This document shows, one piece after another, positions 21,954 to 31,571 of a stretch of 64,000 nt of DNA. The stretch is from Nocardia brasiliensis ATCC 700358 (GTDB taxonomy: Bacteria > Actinomycetota > Actinomycetes > Mycobacteriales > Mycobacteriaceae). The stretch spans positions 8,618,001 through 8,682,000 of the forward strand of contig NC_018681.1 of the NCBI RefSeq assembly GCF_000250675.2, written 5' to 3'. The notes under the pieces are model-generated. The model saw only the letters and a program-made list of their open reading frames with translations. It was not told where the DNA came from and did no database searches. The position numbers and the translations under genes are program-made. Position 1 is the first letter of the stretch. The number at the start of each line of letters is the position of its first letter.

Positions 21954-22664
21954 CTACGATCCCGGTTTCGGCGCGGCGGGCGGCTGCTCGGCCGGCGGTT
22001 GATCACCGGCGGGCGGCTGCGGCGGCTGACCCTGCCCACCGCTGAGCAGCACCGGCTGACTCAGCGAGGAGATCTGCTCGGCCTTCCACACCTCGCCTGT
22101 TCTGGCGACGTCGACATTCCAGGTATAGCGGTATTCGGCCGGCGGCTTGTCCTTGCCGAGCTCGGTCACCTGCAGCACCACCAGTGCGGAGGCCTTGTCC
22201 TTTTCACTGTTCAGTGTGGTCACGGCGGCACCGAGCACCTTGGAGGTCATGCCGACGTTCGTCTGCTTTGCGAGCTGCTCGGCCTGATCCTTGTTCTTCT
22301 CCGCCGACTCGAGCAGCGCGCCGGTCATCGAGGAGCGGGCCAGCGCGAGCGAGCCCGGCACGTCGTCGAGGTTCATCGAGGTCATGTTGAGCGCGGCCTG
22401 GCGGGCGGCATCGAGGGCGTTGTCGCGGGCGTCCGCGCGCGGGGCGTCGCTGACCGCGGCACGGATCCAGCCCGCGCCGAACCAGACGGCGGCGACCAGG
22501 GCGACGACCAGCAGCACGGCGGAGCCGGCCAGCACGAGAGTGCGCCAGATCCCGGACCCGGCCCGCGCACCCGAATCCGGAGCTGTGTCCTTCTTGTCCT
22601 TTTTCATGTCCACGGCAGCAGCCCCCTCGGCCTGCGCCGCGTCCGCCGTGTCCACATCACTCAC
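21954..22664 (-). CDS. Mce-associated membrane protein
   Basis: A 236-aa protein with a charged cytoplasmic N terminus, one membrane helix at about residues 40-65 (TLVLAGSAVLLVVALVAAVW), a Mas-type extracytoplasmic domain, and a Pro/Gln-rich C-terminal tail (QPPQPPAGDQPPAEQPP). The start is GTG. It lies 62 bp after mceF and is the first of two Mas proteins, as in mycobacterial mce1 and other loci. Confidence 0.85.
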   Translation of the reverse strand: MSDVDTADAAQAEGAAAVDMKKDKKDTAPDSGARAGSGIWRTLVLAGSAVLLVVALVAAVWFGAGWIRAAVSDAPRADARDNALDAARQAALNMTSMNLDDVPGSLALARSSMTGALLESAEKNKDQAEQLAKQTNVGMTSKVLGAAVTTLNSEKDKASALVVLQVTELGKDKPPAEYRYTWNVDVARTGEVWKAEQISSLSQPVLLSGGQGQPPQPPAGDQPPAEQPPAAPKPGS

Positions 22665-22726
22665 TGCTACGCCTCGAAAATTCCTTCGCTTCGCTCACGC
22701 GTATTCACCTAACGTCGTCGGTCCGG

Positions 22727-23968
22727 TCACCGCTTCGCCGTGACGCCCATCAGGGTGGCCATCTGGATGGCGATCGGGCTCAGGTCGAGCCGTTCCGGAT
22801 CGGTCTTGGGGGTGTTGTCCCAGGGCTGCACGATGTTCGGATCGGCGAGCGCGGCCCGCTCGCCGCCGCGCACCGCAGTCGGGTTACCCTGCGGCACAAG
22901 GCATTTCGCATCCTTGTTGAACGGGAACTCGTCGCGGGTGTCGTCGAAATCGGGATTCTGCGCCTTCATCTGCTCGAGAATCCGCTGCGTTCCCTCGTAC
23001 CCGACAGTACAGGCGGGCGGATTGTTGGTTTCCAGCACGAGCCCGAAGTGGGTGGTGCCGTCGCCGGGCGCGGTGGACGAGCCGCCGATCGAGAGCTGCG
23101 GGATCATCTGCAGCAGCGGGCGGATCGCGAAGAACTTGGGCGAGATCGCCAGCAGCAGCTGACGCAGGTTACCCAGGTCCTGGGTGAGCGCGCCGCCGCT
23201 CTCGTGCAGCAGCGCGCCGATCTGCTGGCCCGCGTCGTTGCCGGTACCGATCAACCTGCGGATATCCGGGTCGCTGGAGCGCAACTGCGCGGTGAGCTTG
23301 TCCAAGCCGTCGCTGAACTGACGGATCGCGTCGGACTGCTCGGCCTGGGTACCGAGCGCGACCTTGCCGTCCCGGATCAGCTGAATGGTCTGCGGCAGCG
23401 TCTCGTTGAACGTGGTGGTGAACTTGTTCAGCGAATCGACGAAGACCTGCAGGTCATCGCCCTTGCCGTTGAACGCCTTGCCGAGTTCGCGCACGGTGGT
23501 GTTCAGCGCGGCGAGATCGACCGAGCGGGTGAACGTGTCCACGCTGGCGACCAGCTGCTGCACCGGCACCGGCGTGGTGGCCGAGGTGATCACCGAGCCG
23601 TCGCGCAGGTAGGGCCCGGAATCGGTGTCCGGCTGCAGGTCGACGTATTGCTCACCGATCGCGGACCGGTTGGCCACCACGGCTTTCGCGGACGCGGGGA
23701 TCTCCGGCGAATCCGAGTCGATGATCAGATTCATCAGCACGCCGTCGCCGGTGAGTTCCAGGGTGCCGACCCGGCCGACCGGCACGCCGCGATAGGTCAC
23801 CTCGGCGCCCTTGTAGATGCCGCCGGTCTGGTCTGCCTGCACTTTCACGCCGTACTGGCCGAAACCGAGCATATGGTCCAGCCGGATGTACTTGGCGCCG
23901 ACGAACACCACGCCGACCACCGCGACGACCACGAACGCGAGCAGCTGCCAGCGCACCAACTTCGTCAT
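22727..23968 (-). CDS. mceF: Mce family protein MceF
   Basis: A 413-aa MCE protein with an N-terminal membrane helix (residues 8-25) and the MCE domain at about residues 38-115 (VQADQTGGIYKGAEVTYRGV). The long helical region that forms the needle follows, then a C-terminal part ending DLSPIAIQMATLMG. Its ATGA start overlaps the mceE stop. It is one of six subunits that form the hetero-hexameric lipid conduit from the outer envelope to the YrbE permease. Confidence 0.93.
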   Translation of the reverse strand: MTKLVRWQLLAFVVVAVVGVVFVGAKYIRLDHMLGFGQYGVKVQADQTGGIYKGAEVTYRGVPVGRVGTLELTGDGVLMNLIIDSDSPEIPASAKAVVANRSAIGEQYVDLQPDTDSGPYLRDGSVITSATTPVPVQQLVASVDTFTRSVDLAALNTTVRELGKAFNGKGDDLQVFVDSLNKFTTTFNETLPQTIQLIRDGKVALGTQAEQSDAIRQFSDGLDKLTAQLRSSDPDIRRLIGTGNDAGQQIGALLHESGGALTQDLGNLRQLLLAISPKFFAIRPLLQMIPQLSIGGSSTAPGDGTTHFGLVLETNNPPACTVGYEGTQRILEQMKAQNPDFDDTRDEFPFNKDAKCLVPQGNPTAVRGGERAALADPNIVQPWDNTPKTDPERLDLSPIAIQMATLMGVTAKR

Positions 23969-25203
23969 CGCGGACCACCCACTCCCAGTTGCTCCAGAAT
24001 CGCCCCGACCGGGTTCGGCGGCACGCCCGGCGCGGGCGGCTGGGCCATGTTCGGCGGCAACGGCAGGATCGAGATCGTCGGCCAGCCCGCGCGCGGACCG
24101 TTGCCGTTGTAATACGGATTGGTCGGATTCACCGGCACCTGCGGACCGAAGGTGGGCGGGATGTACTCCGGATTCGGTTTGCCCACACCGAGATTGCTCA
24201 GCGTGACGCCGATCTGCTGATCCACCGACAGCCAGGTGTTCACCGAGCCGCCGAAGGTGGATTCCAGCGTGGAGTCCGGGAACGGATAGGTCGGAATCAG
24301 CGGGAACGCGGTGACCAGGTCCGGCGCGGACTTACCGAGCTCCTGCAGTGTCGGGCGCAACGAGGTGAGGTCGCGGATCAGATCGTCCTTCGAGTGGTCG
24401 AGCACGTCGAAACCGGCCTGCCCCACCCGATCCAGCTGGGTCAGCAACCCGACGAGCTGAGGTCGCTGCTGCTCCAGGATCTGCACGCCCTCGGGCAGTT
24501 CATCGAGGATCTTGCCGATCTGCTCGGTCTGCTGACTGACCCGGCTGCTCAGCACGTCGAGGCCGTCGAGCGCCCGCGTGATGTCGTTGACCTGATCGTC
24601 GAGACCCTTGATCAACGTGTTGGCCTGCTCGAGCAGCGAGCGCACCCGCTCCTCCCGGCCGCCGAGGGTCTTGTTCAGCTCGGTGACGATCGGTTGCAGT
24701 TGCGCGACGCCACCGCCGTTGAGCAGCAACGACATCGCACCGAGCACCTGCTCGATCTCGGTGGCGTGCCGGGTGCGGTCGACCGTGATCACCGCGCCGT
24801 CGCGCAGCTTCGCGGCGGCTGGATCGGCGGGCTTGGACAGCTCGATGAACTTCTCGCCCAGCAGGTTCGACTGCCGCACTTCGGCATGCGCGTTGTCGGG
24901 CAGGTCCACCGAGGAGTTCACGACGGTGCGCACCGTCGCGGTCCACTGGTCCTTGCCGATGGTGATGTCCTCGACCCGGCCGACCGGCACGCCCTCCACC
25001 TTCACCGCGGACTGCGGCACCAGATCGAGCACGTCGTCGAATTGGATGTCGATGCGCATCGGATGGTCGCCGACGTCCGCGCCGCCGGGCAGCGGGACGC
25101 TGTAGATGCCGTCGGACGCGCACGAGGTGACCAGCGCGGCGGCCAGGCCGGTCGCCAGCGCGATACCGAAACCTCTTGTGACGGAACGGATTCGGCTACT
25201 CAC
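23965..25203 (-). CDS. mceE: Mce family lipoprotein MceE
   Basis: A 412-aa MCE protein with a lipoprotein signal: hydrophobic segment then VTSC, so the mature protein would begin with an acylated Cys. The lipid-anchored subunit is normally MceE. The MCE domain (about residues 45-125) includes GVPVGRVEDI. The GTG at 25203 overlaps the mceD stop (GTGA). The C terminus is Pro-rich (PNPTNPYYNGNGPRAGW style) as in other MceE proteins. Confidence 0.93.
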   Translation of the reverse strand: MSSRIRSVTRGFGIALATGLAAALVTSCASDGIYSVPLPGGADVGDHPMRIDIQFDDVLDLVPQSAVKVEGVPVGRVEDITIGKDQWTATVRTVVNSSVDLPDNAHAEVRQSNLLGEKFIELSKPADPAAAKLRDGAVITVDRTRHATEIEQVLGAMSLLLNGGGVAQLQPIVTELNKTLGGREERVRSLLEQANTLIKGLDDQVNDITRALDGLDVLSSRVSQQTEQIGKILDELPEGVQILEQQRPQLVGLLTQLDRVGQAGFDVLDHSKDDLIRDLTSLRPTLQELGKSAPDLVTAFPLIPTYPFPDSTLESTFGGSVNTWLSVDQQIGVTLSNLGVGKPNPEYIPPTFGPQVPVNPTNPYYNGNGPRAGWPTISILPLPPNMAQPPAPGVPPNPVGAILEQLGVGGPR

Positions 25204-26453
25204 CGCGCACCTCCCTGGGACGGCGGCAGCTGGTCCGACGGCGTGCCGGGCACGGTGCCGGGCACCGGAGCGCGCTGCTGGTTCTCGTTGCTGAGAATGC
25301 CGAACGGCAGGATCAGCGTCGGCGTCTTCACGCCCGCGGTGATCTGATCGGAGATCTCCTGGCAGTGCTCCAGGATCGGGCGCATCTGCCGGCCCAGCGC
25401 CTCGAATTGCGGATCGCCCGGCCGCAGCTTGGACACGTCGACCAGCTTGCACATCACGCCGAACGGATCCTGCAGGTCGGTGAAGTTGGCCCGCATGTCG
25501 AGGGTGCCGGATTCGGCGTTGTGGATGTTGATCAGGTTGCTCAGCGCCACCGGCAGCACCGGCAGCGCCGCGGCCAGATCGTCGCGCTGTTTGGCCAGCG
25601 TCTCGGTGAGCTGGGTCAGGCCCTCGGCATTGCTGGCGATGAGTTCGCGGTTGTTGTCGATGAATCGGGCGACATCGCCGAGCGCGACGGACAGCAGATT
25701 CAGCGCGGCGCCCAGATCGTCACGCTCGTTCGCGAGGAAGCTGGACAGATCGGCGAGCTGAACGTTGAACTGGCGCACCTGCGCGTCGTTGCGGGCCAGC
25801 ATCGTGACGAAGGTCTGCAGATTCTTGACCGTGTCGAAGATGTCACCGCGCGCGTCGGACAGGTACTTGGCCGCCTTGGACAGCTGGGTGAGGCTGTTGG
25901 CCAGCGCTTCGCCGTTGCCGTCCAGGTTCGCCGCGCCCGTCCGGACCAGGTCGTTGACCGCGCCCTCCTTGTTGGCGCCGTTGGGGCCCAACGCATCCGA
26001 GAGTTCGGTGATGCTCTTGTACAGCTGGTCGACCTCGACCGGGGTGACCGTGCGATCGCGCGCAATGGTCGCCGTGCGCGGCATTTTCGGCCCGCCGGTG
26101 TACACCGGGGTGAGCTGGATGTAGCGGTCGGACACGATCGAGGGCGTGATCTGCGCGGCCCGCGCGTCGGCGGGCACGTCGAAGCGGCGATCGACGCTCA
26201 TCACGATCTTGACCTGATCGCCCTGCGGTTCGACCGAATCCACCGAACCGACCGGGACGCCCAGGATCCGCACGTCCGAACCCTCGTAGATGCCGACCGA
26301 ACGATCGAAGTACGCGGTGATCTTGGTGGTGGTCATCCGGTCGAACAGCCACCACAGCACCCCGACCACGATCAGCACGGCCACCAGGACCAGCGCGATC
26401 GCGACCTTGGTCCCGCGGCTCGAATTCCGCAGCGCGGTCAGCCGATCCGCCAT
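25200..26453 (-). CDS. mceD: Mce family protein MceD
   Basis: A 417-aa MCE protein with one N-terminal membrane helix (VAIALVLVAVLIVVGVLWW), an MCE domain with YEGSDVRILGVPVGSV, a long helical stretch and a Pro/Gly-rich tail (APVPGTVPGTPSDQLPP). It is packed into the operon with 1 bp to mceC upstream and a 4-bp overlap with mceE downstream. It is a subunit of the lipid import tunnel. Confidence 0.93.
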   Translation of the reverse strand: MADRLTALRNSSRGTKVAIALVLVAVLIVVGVLWWLFDRMTTTKITAYFDRSVGIYEGSDVRILGVPVGSVDSVEPQGDQVKIVMSVDRRFDVPADARAAQITPSIVSDRYIQLTPVYTGGPKMPRTATIARDRTVTPVEVDQLYKSITELSDALGPNGANKEGAVNDLVRTGAANLDGNGEALANSLTQLSKAAKYLSDARGDIFDTVKNLQTFVTMLARNDAQVRQFNVQLADLSSFLANERDDLGAALNLLSVALGDVARFIDNNRELIASNAEGLTQLTETLAKQRDDLAAALPVLPVALSNLINIHNAESGTLDMRANFTDLQDPFGVMCKLVDVSKLRPGDPQFEALGRQMRPILEHCQEISDQITAGVKTPTLILPFGILSNENQQRAPVPGTVPGTPSDQLPPSQGGAR

Positions 26454-26454
26454 G

Positions 26455-27465
26455 TCAGTTACCTCCCATGGTGCGGATCGGCGGACGGTTGCCGGGGATG
26501 TCGGGCAGGGCGGGCGGAATCAGGTTCACGATCACCGCGTCGAACCAGCGACCGGTGCCGAGCACGTTGGCATAGATGCCGTAGAACGGTGCCGCGAGCT
26601 CCAAGGTCTTGGAGATGTTCTGCTGGTTGGCATTCAGCAGATCGATCGAGCCGCGCAGGTTCTTCAGCGCCGGGCCGATCTGCTCCTCGTTGTCGTGCAC
26701 CAGGGCGGTGAGCTCGGCGGACACGGTCTTGGCGCCGTCGAGCAGCTGCGCGATGGACTGCTGCCGGATGTTCAGCTCGGCCAGCAGCTGCCCGCCCGAG
26801 CTGAGCAGGCGCTCGAACTCCGCGTTGCGATCGGCCAGCACCTGGGTGGTCTGCCTGGTCGCCGCGAACAACTTCTTGAGCTGCTCGTCGCGCTTGGCCA
26901 GCGTCTCCGAGAGCCGGGCGACGCCATCGATCGAACCGCGGATCTCCGGCGGCGTGGTCGCGAACGCGTCGGAGAGCACCCGCATGCTGGTGGCCAGCTG
27001 AGCGGTGTCGATCTGGTCGATGTTCTTCGCGGCGTCGGTGAACGCGTCCACCACGTCGTACGGAGCGACGGTGCGCGACAACGGGATTCGCTTGCTCGGA
27101 TCGGCGGTGCCGGACCCCTTCGGGTCCAGCGCCAGATATTTCTGCCCGAGCACCGTCTTGATCTGGATCGAGGCGGTGGTCTCGCTGCCGATCCAGGCGT
27201 TCTGGGTCCGGAAGTCGACGAGCACCTTGGCGCCGTCGAGCCGGACGTCGTCCACCGCACCGACCTTGACGCCCGCGATCCGGACCTCGTTGCCCTTCTT
27301 CAGGCCGGCCGCCTCGGAGAACTCGGCGGTGTACTTGGTGCCCGCGCCGATGATCGGCAGCCGGTCCAAGAAGAAGGCCGACATCGTCACCAGCAGCACC
27401 AGCACCAATCCGAGCACACCGAGGAAAGCGGGGCTGCGGCGTCCGAGCAATACGCGGTCGTCCAT
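26455..27465 (-). CDS. mceC: Mce family protein MceC
   Basis: A 336-aa MCE protein that begins MDDRVLLGRRSPAFLG. The membrane helix is at about residues 12-32, and the MCE domain contains LKKGNEVRIAGVKVGAV. A helical needle region follows and the protein ends soon after it without a long tail. The ATG at 27465 overlaps the mceB stop by one base (TGATG); a longer frame extends into mceB and is rejected. Confidence 0.92.
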   Translation of the reverse strand: MDDRVLLGRRSPAFLGVLGLVLVLLVTMSAFFLDRLPIIGAGTKYTAEFSEAAGLKKGNEVRIAGVKVGAVDDVRLDGAKVLVDFRTQNAWIGSETTASIQIKTVLGQKYLALDPKGSGTADPSKRIPLSRTVAPYDVVDAFTDAAKNIDQIDTAQLATSMRVLSDAFATTPPEIRGSIDGVARLSETLAKRDEQLKKLFAATRQTTQVLADRNAEFERLLSSGGQLLAELNIRQQSIAQLLDGAKTVSAELTALVHDNEEQIGPALKNLRGSIDLLNANQQNISKTLELAAPFYGIYANVLGTGRWFDAVIVNLIPPALPDIPGNRPPIRTMGGN

Positions 27466-28550
27466 CAGCGGGCCTTCCCGGAGCAGCGCGGCGCGGCGTT
27501 GGTGTACAGCGGCTGGTTGATCGTCGGCAGCCCGGCGGGCAGGTTGAGCTGCGGCGCGTCCACCGCGCCCGGCCCGACCACGATGTCGATACCGCACAGG
27601 TAGAACTGGAACCAGGAGCCGTAACTGCCCACGCGCCCGAGCTTTTCCATTTTCAGCGGCAGGTTCGTCAAAGCCTCGTTGACCTCGTCCTTGCGCTCGT
27701 TGAGCGTGCCGGTGAGCTGGCTCAGGCCAGCGATCGAGCCCTGCAGGGTCGGCCGCACCGGGACCAGCAGATCGCCGGTGGCCGAGGCCAGGTTGCCGAG
27801 CGAGGTGACCGAGCGGCCGATGGTGTCGCGTTCCGCGGACAGCCCGCTGACCAGGGCTTCGGTATTGACGATGAGCTGATCGAACTGATCGTCGCGCTTG
27901 TTCACGGTGTCGAGCACGGCGGTCAGGTTGCGCACCAGCTCGCCGATCACGGCGTCCTTGTCCGCGATCTTGTTGGTCAAGCTCGCGGTGGTGGTCACCA
28001 GATCGTGGATGGTGCCCTGCTCGCCCTGGAACACCTGGATGATCTCGAACGAGAGCTTGTTCACGTCATCGGCGGTCAGCGTCCGGAACAGCGGACGGAA
28101 ACCGTTGAACAGCGTGGTGAGGTTCAGCGCGGGACGCGTGTTCTCCAGCGGGATGGTGCCGCCCTTGTTGAGCTTGCGGCCCTGCTCGCCGGTGCCCTGC
28201 TCGAGCGCGATGTAGCGCTGGCCGACCAGGTTCCGGTACCGGATGGTGGCGATGGTCGAGGCGGGCAGCCAATCGCGGTCGGTCAGTTCGAATTTCACCT
28301 CGGCCAGCCGCTTGTCCACGATCGAGACATCGGTGACCTTGCCGACCCGCACGCCCGCGACGCGCACCTCGTCGCCCGGGTTCAGCGAGGTGACATCGGT
28401 GAACCGGGCCTTGAACGCGGTACCGCCGCCGCTGTAGTTCGCGATGGACAGCGCGAGCACCGTCGTCGCGAACAGCGTCACGATGACGAAGACGATCAAC
28501 TTGGTGAGCGGCCCGCCGAGGCCGCGCAATTGCTGTTTGAACCCGTTCAT
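27465..28550 (-). CDS. mceB: Mce family protein MceB
   Basis: A 361-aa MCE protein. N-terminal membrane helix at residues 16-38 (KLIVFVIVTLFATTVLALS), MCE domain at about 45-120 with LNPGDEVRVAGVRVGKV, helical region, and a C-terminal segment with a conserved Cys pair (FYLCGIDI and PRCSG). It overlaps mceA by 4 bp. It is part of the hexameric conduit. Confidence 0.93.
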   Translation of the reverse strand: MNGFKQQLRGLGGPLTKLIVFVIVTLFATTVLALSIANYSGGGTAFKARFTDVTSLNPGDEVRVAGVRVGKVTDVSIVDKRLAEVKFELTDRDWLPASTIATIRYRNLVGQRYIALEQGTGEQGRKLNKGGTIPLENTRPALNLTTLFNGFRPLFRTLTADDVNKLSFEIIQVFQGEQGTIHDLVTTTASLTNKIADKDAVIGELVRNLTAVLDTVNKRDDQFDQLIVNTEALVSGLSAERDTIGRSVTSLGNLASATGDLLVPVRPTLQGSIAGLSQLTGTLNERKDEVNEALTNLPLKMEKLGRVGSYGSWFQFYLCGIDIVVGPGAVDAPQLNLPAGLPTINQPLYTNAAPRCSGKAR

Positions 28551-29899
28551 CGCACGCTCACCTCGCTGCCGCGGAACGCGGGCGCACCGGCCCTGGTCAC
28601 CCAGCTCGGCACCTGATCAGGCGAAACGCCTTGGGCCGCACCGTAGATCGCGCCCAGCGACTGCTGCTCCATGGGCGAACCGGCGATGGTCGCGACACTG
28701 GCCGCCGGGTACACGCCGTACTGCGGCGGTGACATCTGACCCGCGTTGATATCGCCGGGGTTGCGGCTGGGGACGGCGTAGGAGCCGTCGTTGCTCGGAC
28801 CGCCGGTGGTGTACTGCCCCGGATCGACGCCGAGCGGCTTCTCCGGAATGCACCACGGCCCACGGGTGTCCAGCCACCGCGGCTCGTCCTGGTTGGGCAG
28901 GTACTTGCCGCGGTTGTTGGTCAGCTCGATGGTCACCCGGGAACCGGGCTGGGCCTCGCCCTTGCCGAGGATTCGGTCGATGCGCGGCTTGAGCTGAGCG
29001 AAGTTCGCCATCGCGCACGGGAAGGTCGGCGAGTAGGTGGCCAGGTCCTCCAGCAGCGGACGCGAGTCCGCGGCCAGATCGATGATGTTGTCGCGGTTGG
29101 CCACCAAGAAGTCGGCGGTGTCCGACGAGGTCGGCGTCAGCACGGCGTACAGCGAGTCGATATCCCAGCGGCGCTGCACGATGGTCGCGTTGGTGGTGCG
29201 CAGGTTGTCCAGCGCCTGCACCAGTTGCGGCGCCGCGTCGGAGTAGGTGGCTGCCACCGTGGCGAAGCTGCGCAGGTCGTCCTGCAGGTCCGGCAGCACG
29301 CCGTTGACCTCGCGGAAGATGGTGTCGAGCTTGTCCACGCTCTCGCCGAGCGCGAGGCCCTGACCGGACAGCGCCTGGGAGAGCGCGCCGAGGGTGGCGG
29401 CGAGATCCTGCGGCGGGATCGCCTGCAGCAGCGGCATCAGATCGTCGAGCAGCTTGCTCAGCTCGATCGCGTTGCCGCTCTTGTCCTGTTGCAACGTCAC
29501 ACCGTTGGTCAGATGCGTCGCGCTGCGCTCGGCCGGGATCATCAGATCCACATAGCGCTCGCCGAACAGGGTCTTGGGCAGCAGGCGCGCGGTCGCGTTG
29601 GACGGGATCTGATCGGCCTTGTCCGGCTGGATGGCCAGGTTCAAGGTCACCTTGCCGTTGTCCGAACGGCTGGAACGCACCTCGCCGACCGTGACGCCGC
29701 GAACCTTCACGTCCGCGTTCTTGGTCAGCGCGTTGCCCACGCTGTCGGTCACCAGGTCGACGTCGACGGTCTTCACGAACTGCTTGTTGTAGATCGCGAT
29801 GGTGGTCGCCAGGAACAGCGCGACCACCACGAAGAAGGCGATGCCGAGCAGTCGCACCCGGAGCTTCTCGGTCGAGCGCCACAGCTGCACGCGGTTCAT
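28547..29899 (-). CDS. mceA: Mce family protein MceA
   Basis: A 450-aa MCE protein and the first of the six conduit subunits. N-terminal membrane helix at about residues 17-37, MCE domain with TKNADVKVRGVTVGEV, long coiled region, then a Pro/Gly-rich C terminus (PSRNPGDINAGQMSPPQYGV style). Its start overlaps the yrbEB stop by 4 bp. It is expected in the envelope, anchored by the N-terminal helix. Confidence 0.94.
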   Translation of the reverse strand: MNRVQLWRSTEKLRVRLLGIAFFVVVALFLATTIAIYNKQFVKTVDVDLVTDSVGNALTKNADVKVRGVTVGEVRSSRSDNGKVTLNLAIQPDKADQIPSNATARLLPKTLFGERYVDLMIPAERSATHLTNGVTLQQDKSGNAIELSKLLDDLMPLLQAIPPQDLAATLGALSQALSGQGLALGESVDKLDTIFREVNGVLPDLQDDLRSFATVAATYSDAAPQLVQALDNLRTTNATIVQRRWDIDSLYAVLTPTSSDTADFLVANRDNIIDLAADSRPLLEDLATYSPTFPCAMANFAQLKPRIDRILGKGEAQPGSRVTIELTNNRGKYLPNQDEPRWLDTRGPWCIPEKPLGVDPGQYTTGGPSNDGSYAVPSRNPGDINAGQMSPPQYGVYPAASVATIAGSPMEQQSLGAIYGAAQGVSPDQVPSWVTRAGAPAFRGSEVSVR

Positions 29900-30762
29900 C
29901 CCGCCACCCGCACAGTCGTGGTCGTCCCCCAGATCGCCAGGCTCAGGAAGAAGTCGAGCACGTTCACCAGCACGATCGCGGCGCGCACCGCGCGACCGAC
30001 CGCGACCCCGACGCCCGCGGGTCCGCCGGTGGCGTGAAAACCGTAGTAGCAGTGCACCATGATGATCACGAAGGCGAAGACCAACACCTTCAGGAACGAA
30101 TAGAGCACGTCCTCTGGTGGTAGGAACAGGCTGAAGTAGTGGTCATAGGACCCGCTGGACTGCCCGTTGAACCAGATACTGATCATCCGGGACGCCAGGA
30201 AGGTGCCGAGCAGGCCGACGATGTACAGCGGAATGACCGCGAGGAAGCCGGCGATCACGCGGGTGGTGACCAGGAACGGCACACCGGGCACCGCCATCAC
30301 CTCGAGCGCATCGATCTCCTCGGAGATCCGCATGGCGCCGAGCTGCGCGGTGAAACCACAGCCCACCGTCGCCGAGAGCGCCAAAGCCGCGACCAGCGGC
30401 GCGATCTCACGGGTATTGATGTAGGCGGTGAGGAAGCCGGTGAGCACGGAGCTGCCGAGCGCGTCGAGGGCTTTGAAGCCCTGCAGACCGACCACGACGC
30501 CGACCGACCCGGACATGAACACGATGACGCCGATGGTGCCGCCGATCACCGCGAGCGCGCCGCTGCCGAAGGTCACCTCGGCGAGCAGCCGCATGACCTC
30601 CTTGCGGTAATGCACGGCGGTGCGCGGAATCCAGGCGATGGCGCGCGAGTAGAACGACATCTGCTCGCCCGCCCGGTCGATCACCTTCAGCGGTGATCGC
30701 GCGATATTTCCCGCCCGGCGGAGCGATTTGGCGAGAGCAGGGTTGCGGTACTGGGTGGCCAC
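29896..30762 (-). CDS. yrbEB: MlaE/YrbE family permease, B subunit
   Basis: A 288-aa integral membrane protein of the MlaE permease family, with five to six hydrophobic segments and the family motif EISALEVM-like sequence EEIDALEVMAVPG, the coupling helix that contacts the ATPase. It pairs with the A subunit encoded 3 bp upstream. Together with Mkl it drives lipid import through the Mce tunnel. Confidence 0.94.
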   Translation of the reverse strand: MATQYRNPALAKSLRRAGNIARSPLKVIDRAGEQMSFYSRAIAWIPRTAVHYRKEVMRLLAEVTFGSGALAVIGGTIGVIVFMSGSVGVVVGLQGFKALDALGSSVLTGFLTAYINTREIAPLVAALALSATVGCGFTAQLGAMRISEEIDALEVMAVPGVPFLVTTRVIAGFLAVIPLYIVGLLGTFLASRMISIWFNGQSSGSYDHYFSLFLPPEDVLYSFLKVLVFAFVIIMVHCYYGFHATGGPAGVGVAVGRAVRAAIVLVNVLDFFLSLAIWGTTTTVRVAG

Positions 30763-30765
30763 CGG

Positions 30766-31560
30766 TCAGGCGCCCTTGGCGGGGACGACCTGCAGGTACA
30801 CCAGCGTCAGGATGAGGTTCACGAAGAACAGCACCAAGAACGTGATCACCACGGATTGGTTCACCGCTTCACCTACTCCTTTCGGGCCCCCTTTCGGATG
30901 CAACCCCTTGTACGCGGCGATCACACCGGCGATCACACCGAATATCAGCGCCTTGATCTCGCCGATCCACAGGTCGGGCAGCTGGGCCAGCGCGGAGAAC
31001 GAAGCCAGGTAGGCGCCCGGCGTGCCGCCCTGCAACAGCACGTTGAAGAAGTAGCCGCCGGCGATACCCACCACCGAGACGAGGCCGTTCAACAGCAGCG
31101 CGACCAGGGCCATGCCGAGCACCCGGGGCACCACCAGCTTGCGGATCGGATCGATGCCGAGCACCTCGAGCGCGTCGATCTCCTCACGGATGGTGCGCGA
31201 GCCGAGATCGGCGGCCACCGCCGACCCGGCCGCGCCCGCGATGATCAGCGACGTGACGACCGGGGCCGCCTGCTGCACGGTGGCGAGCACGCTCGTTGCG
31301 CCGGTGAACGATTCAGCGCCGAGCTGCTTGATCAACGAACCCGTCTGCAACGCGACGACGGCACCGAACGGGATAGCCACCAGTGCGCTGGGGAGGATCG
31401 AGACACTCGCGATGAACCACGACTGCTCGATGAACTCTCGCCACTCGAACGGCCGGCGGAACGTCTTGCGCAGCACGTCGAGGAACAGCGCAAAAATGTT
31501 GCCGGCCTGGCCGAACCCCGACTCCAGTGGAGTCCGCAATCGCGCCAGGGAGGAATTCAC
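30766..31560 (-). CDS. yrbEA: MlaE/YrbE family permease, A subunit
   Basis: A 264-aa MlaE-type permease. The coupling motif reads EEIDALEVLGIDP and the C-terminal part (KGLHPKGGPKGVGEAVNQ) is typical of YrbE1A-like proteins. It follows mkl by 11 bp and precedes yrbEB by 3 bp. The first gene of the permease pair in the operon. Confidence 0.94.
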   Translation of the reverse strand: MNSSLARLRTPLESGFGQAGNIFALFLDVLRKTFRRPFEWREFIEQSWFIASVSILPSALVAIPFGAVVALQTGSLIKQLGAESFTGATSVLATVQQAAPVVTSLIIAGAAGSAVAADLGSRTIREEIDALEVLGIDPIRKLVVPRVLGMALVALLLNGLVSVVGIAGGYFFNVLLQGGTPGAYLASFSALAQLPDLWIGEIKALIFGVIAGVIAAYKGLHPKGGPKGVGEAVNQSVVITFLVLFFVNLILTLVYLQVVPAKGA

Positions 31561-31571
31561 GATCGCAGATG

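Noticed and set aside
22727..31560. Assignment of the mce cluster to the cholesterol importer (mce4)
   Set aside because: No sterol catabolism genes or KstR-like box were seen in or before the operon; the type cannot be told without phylogeny.
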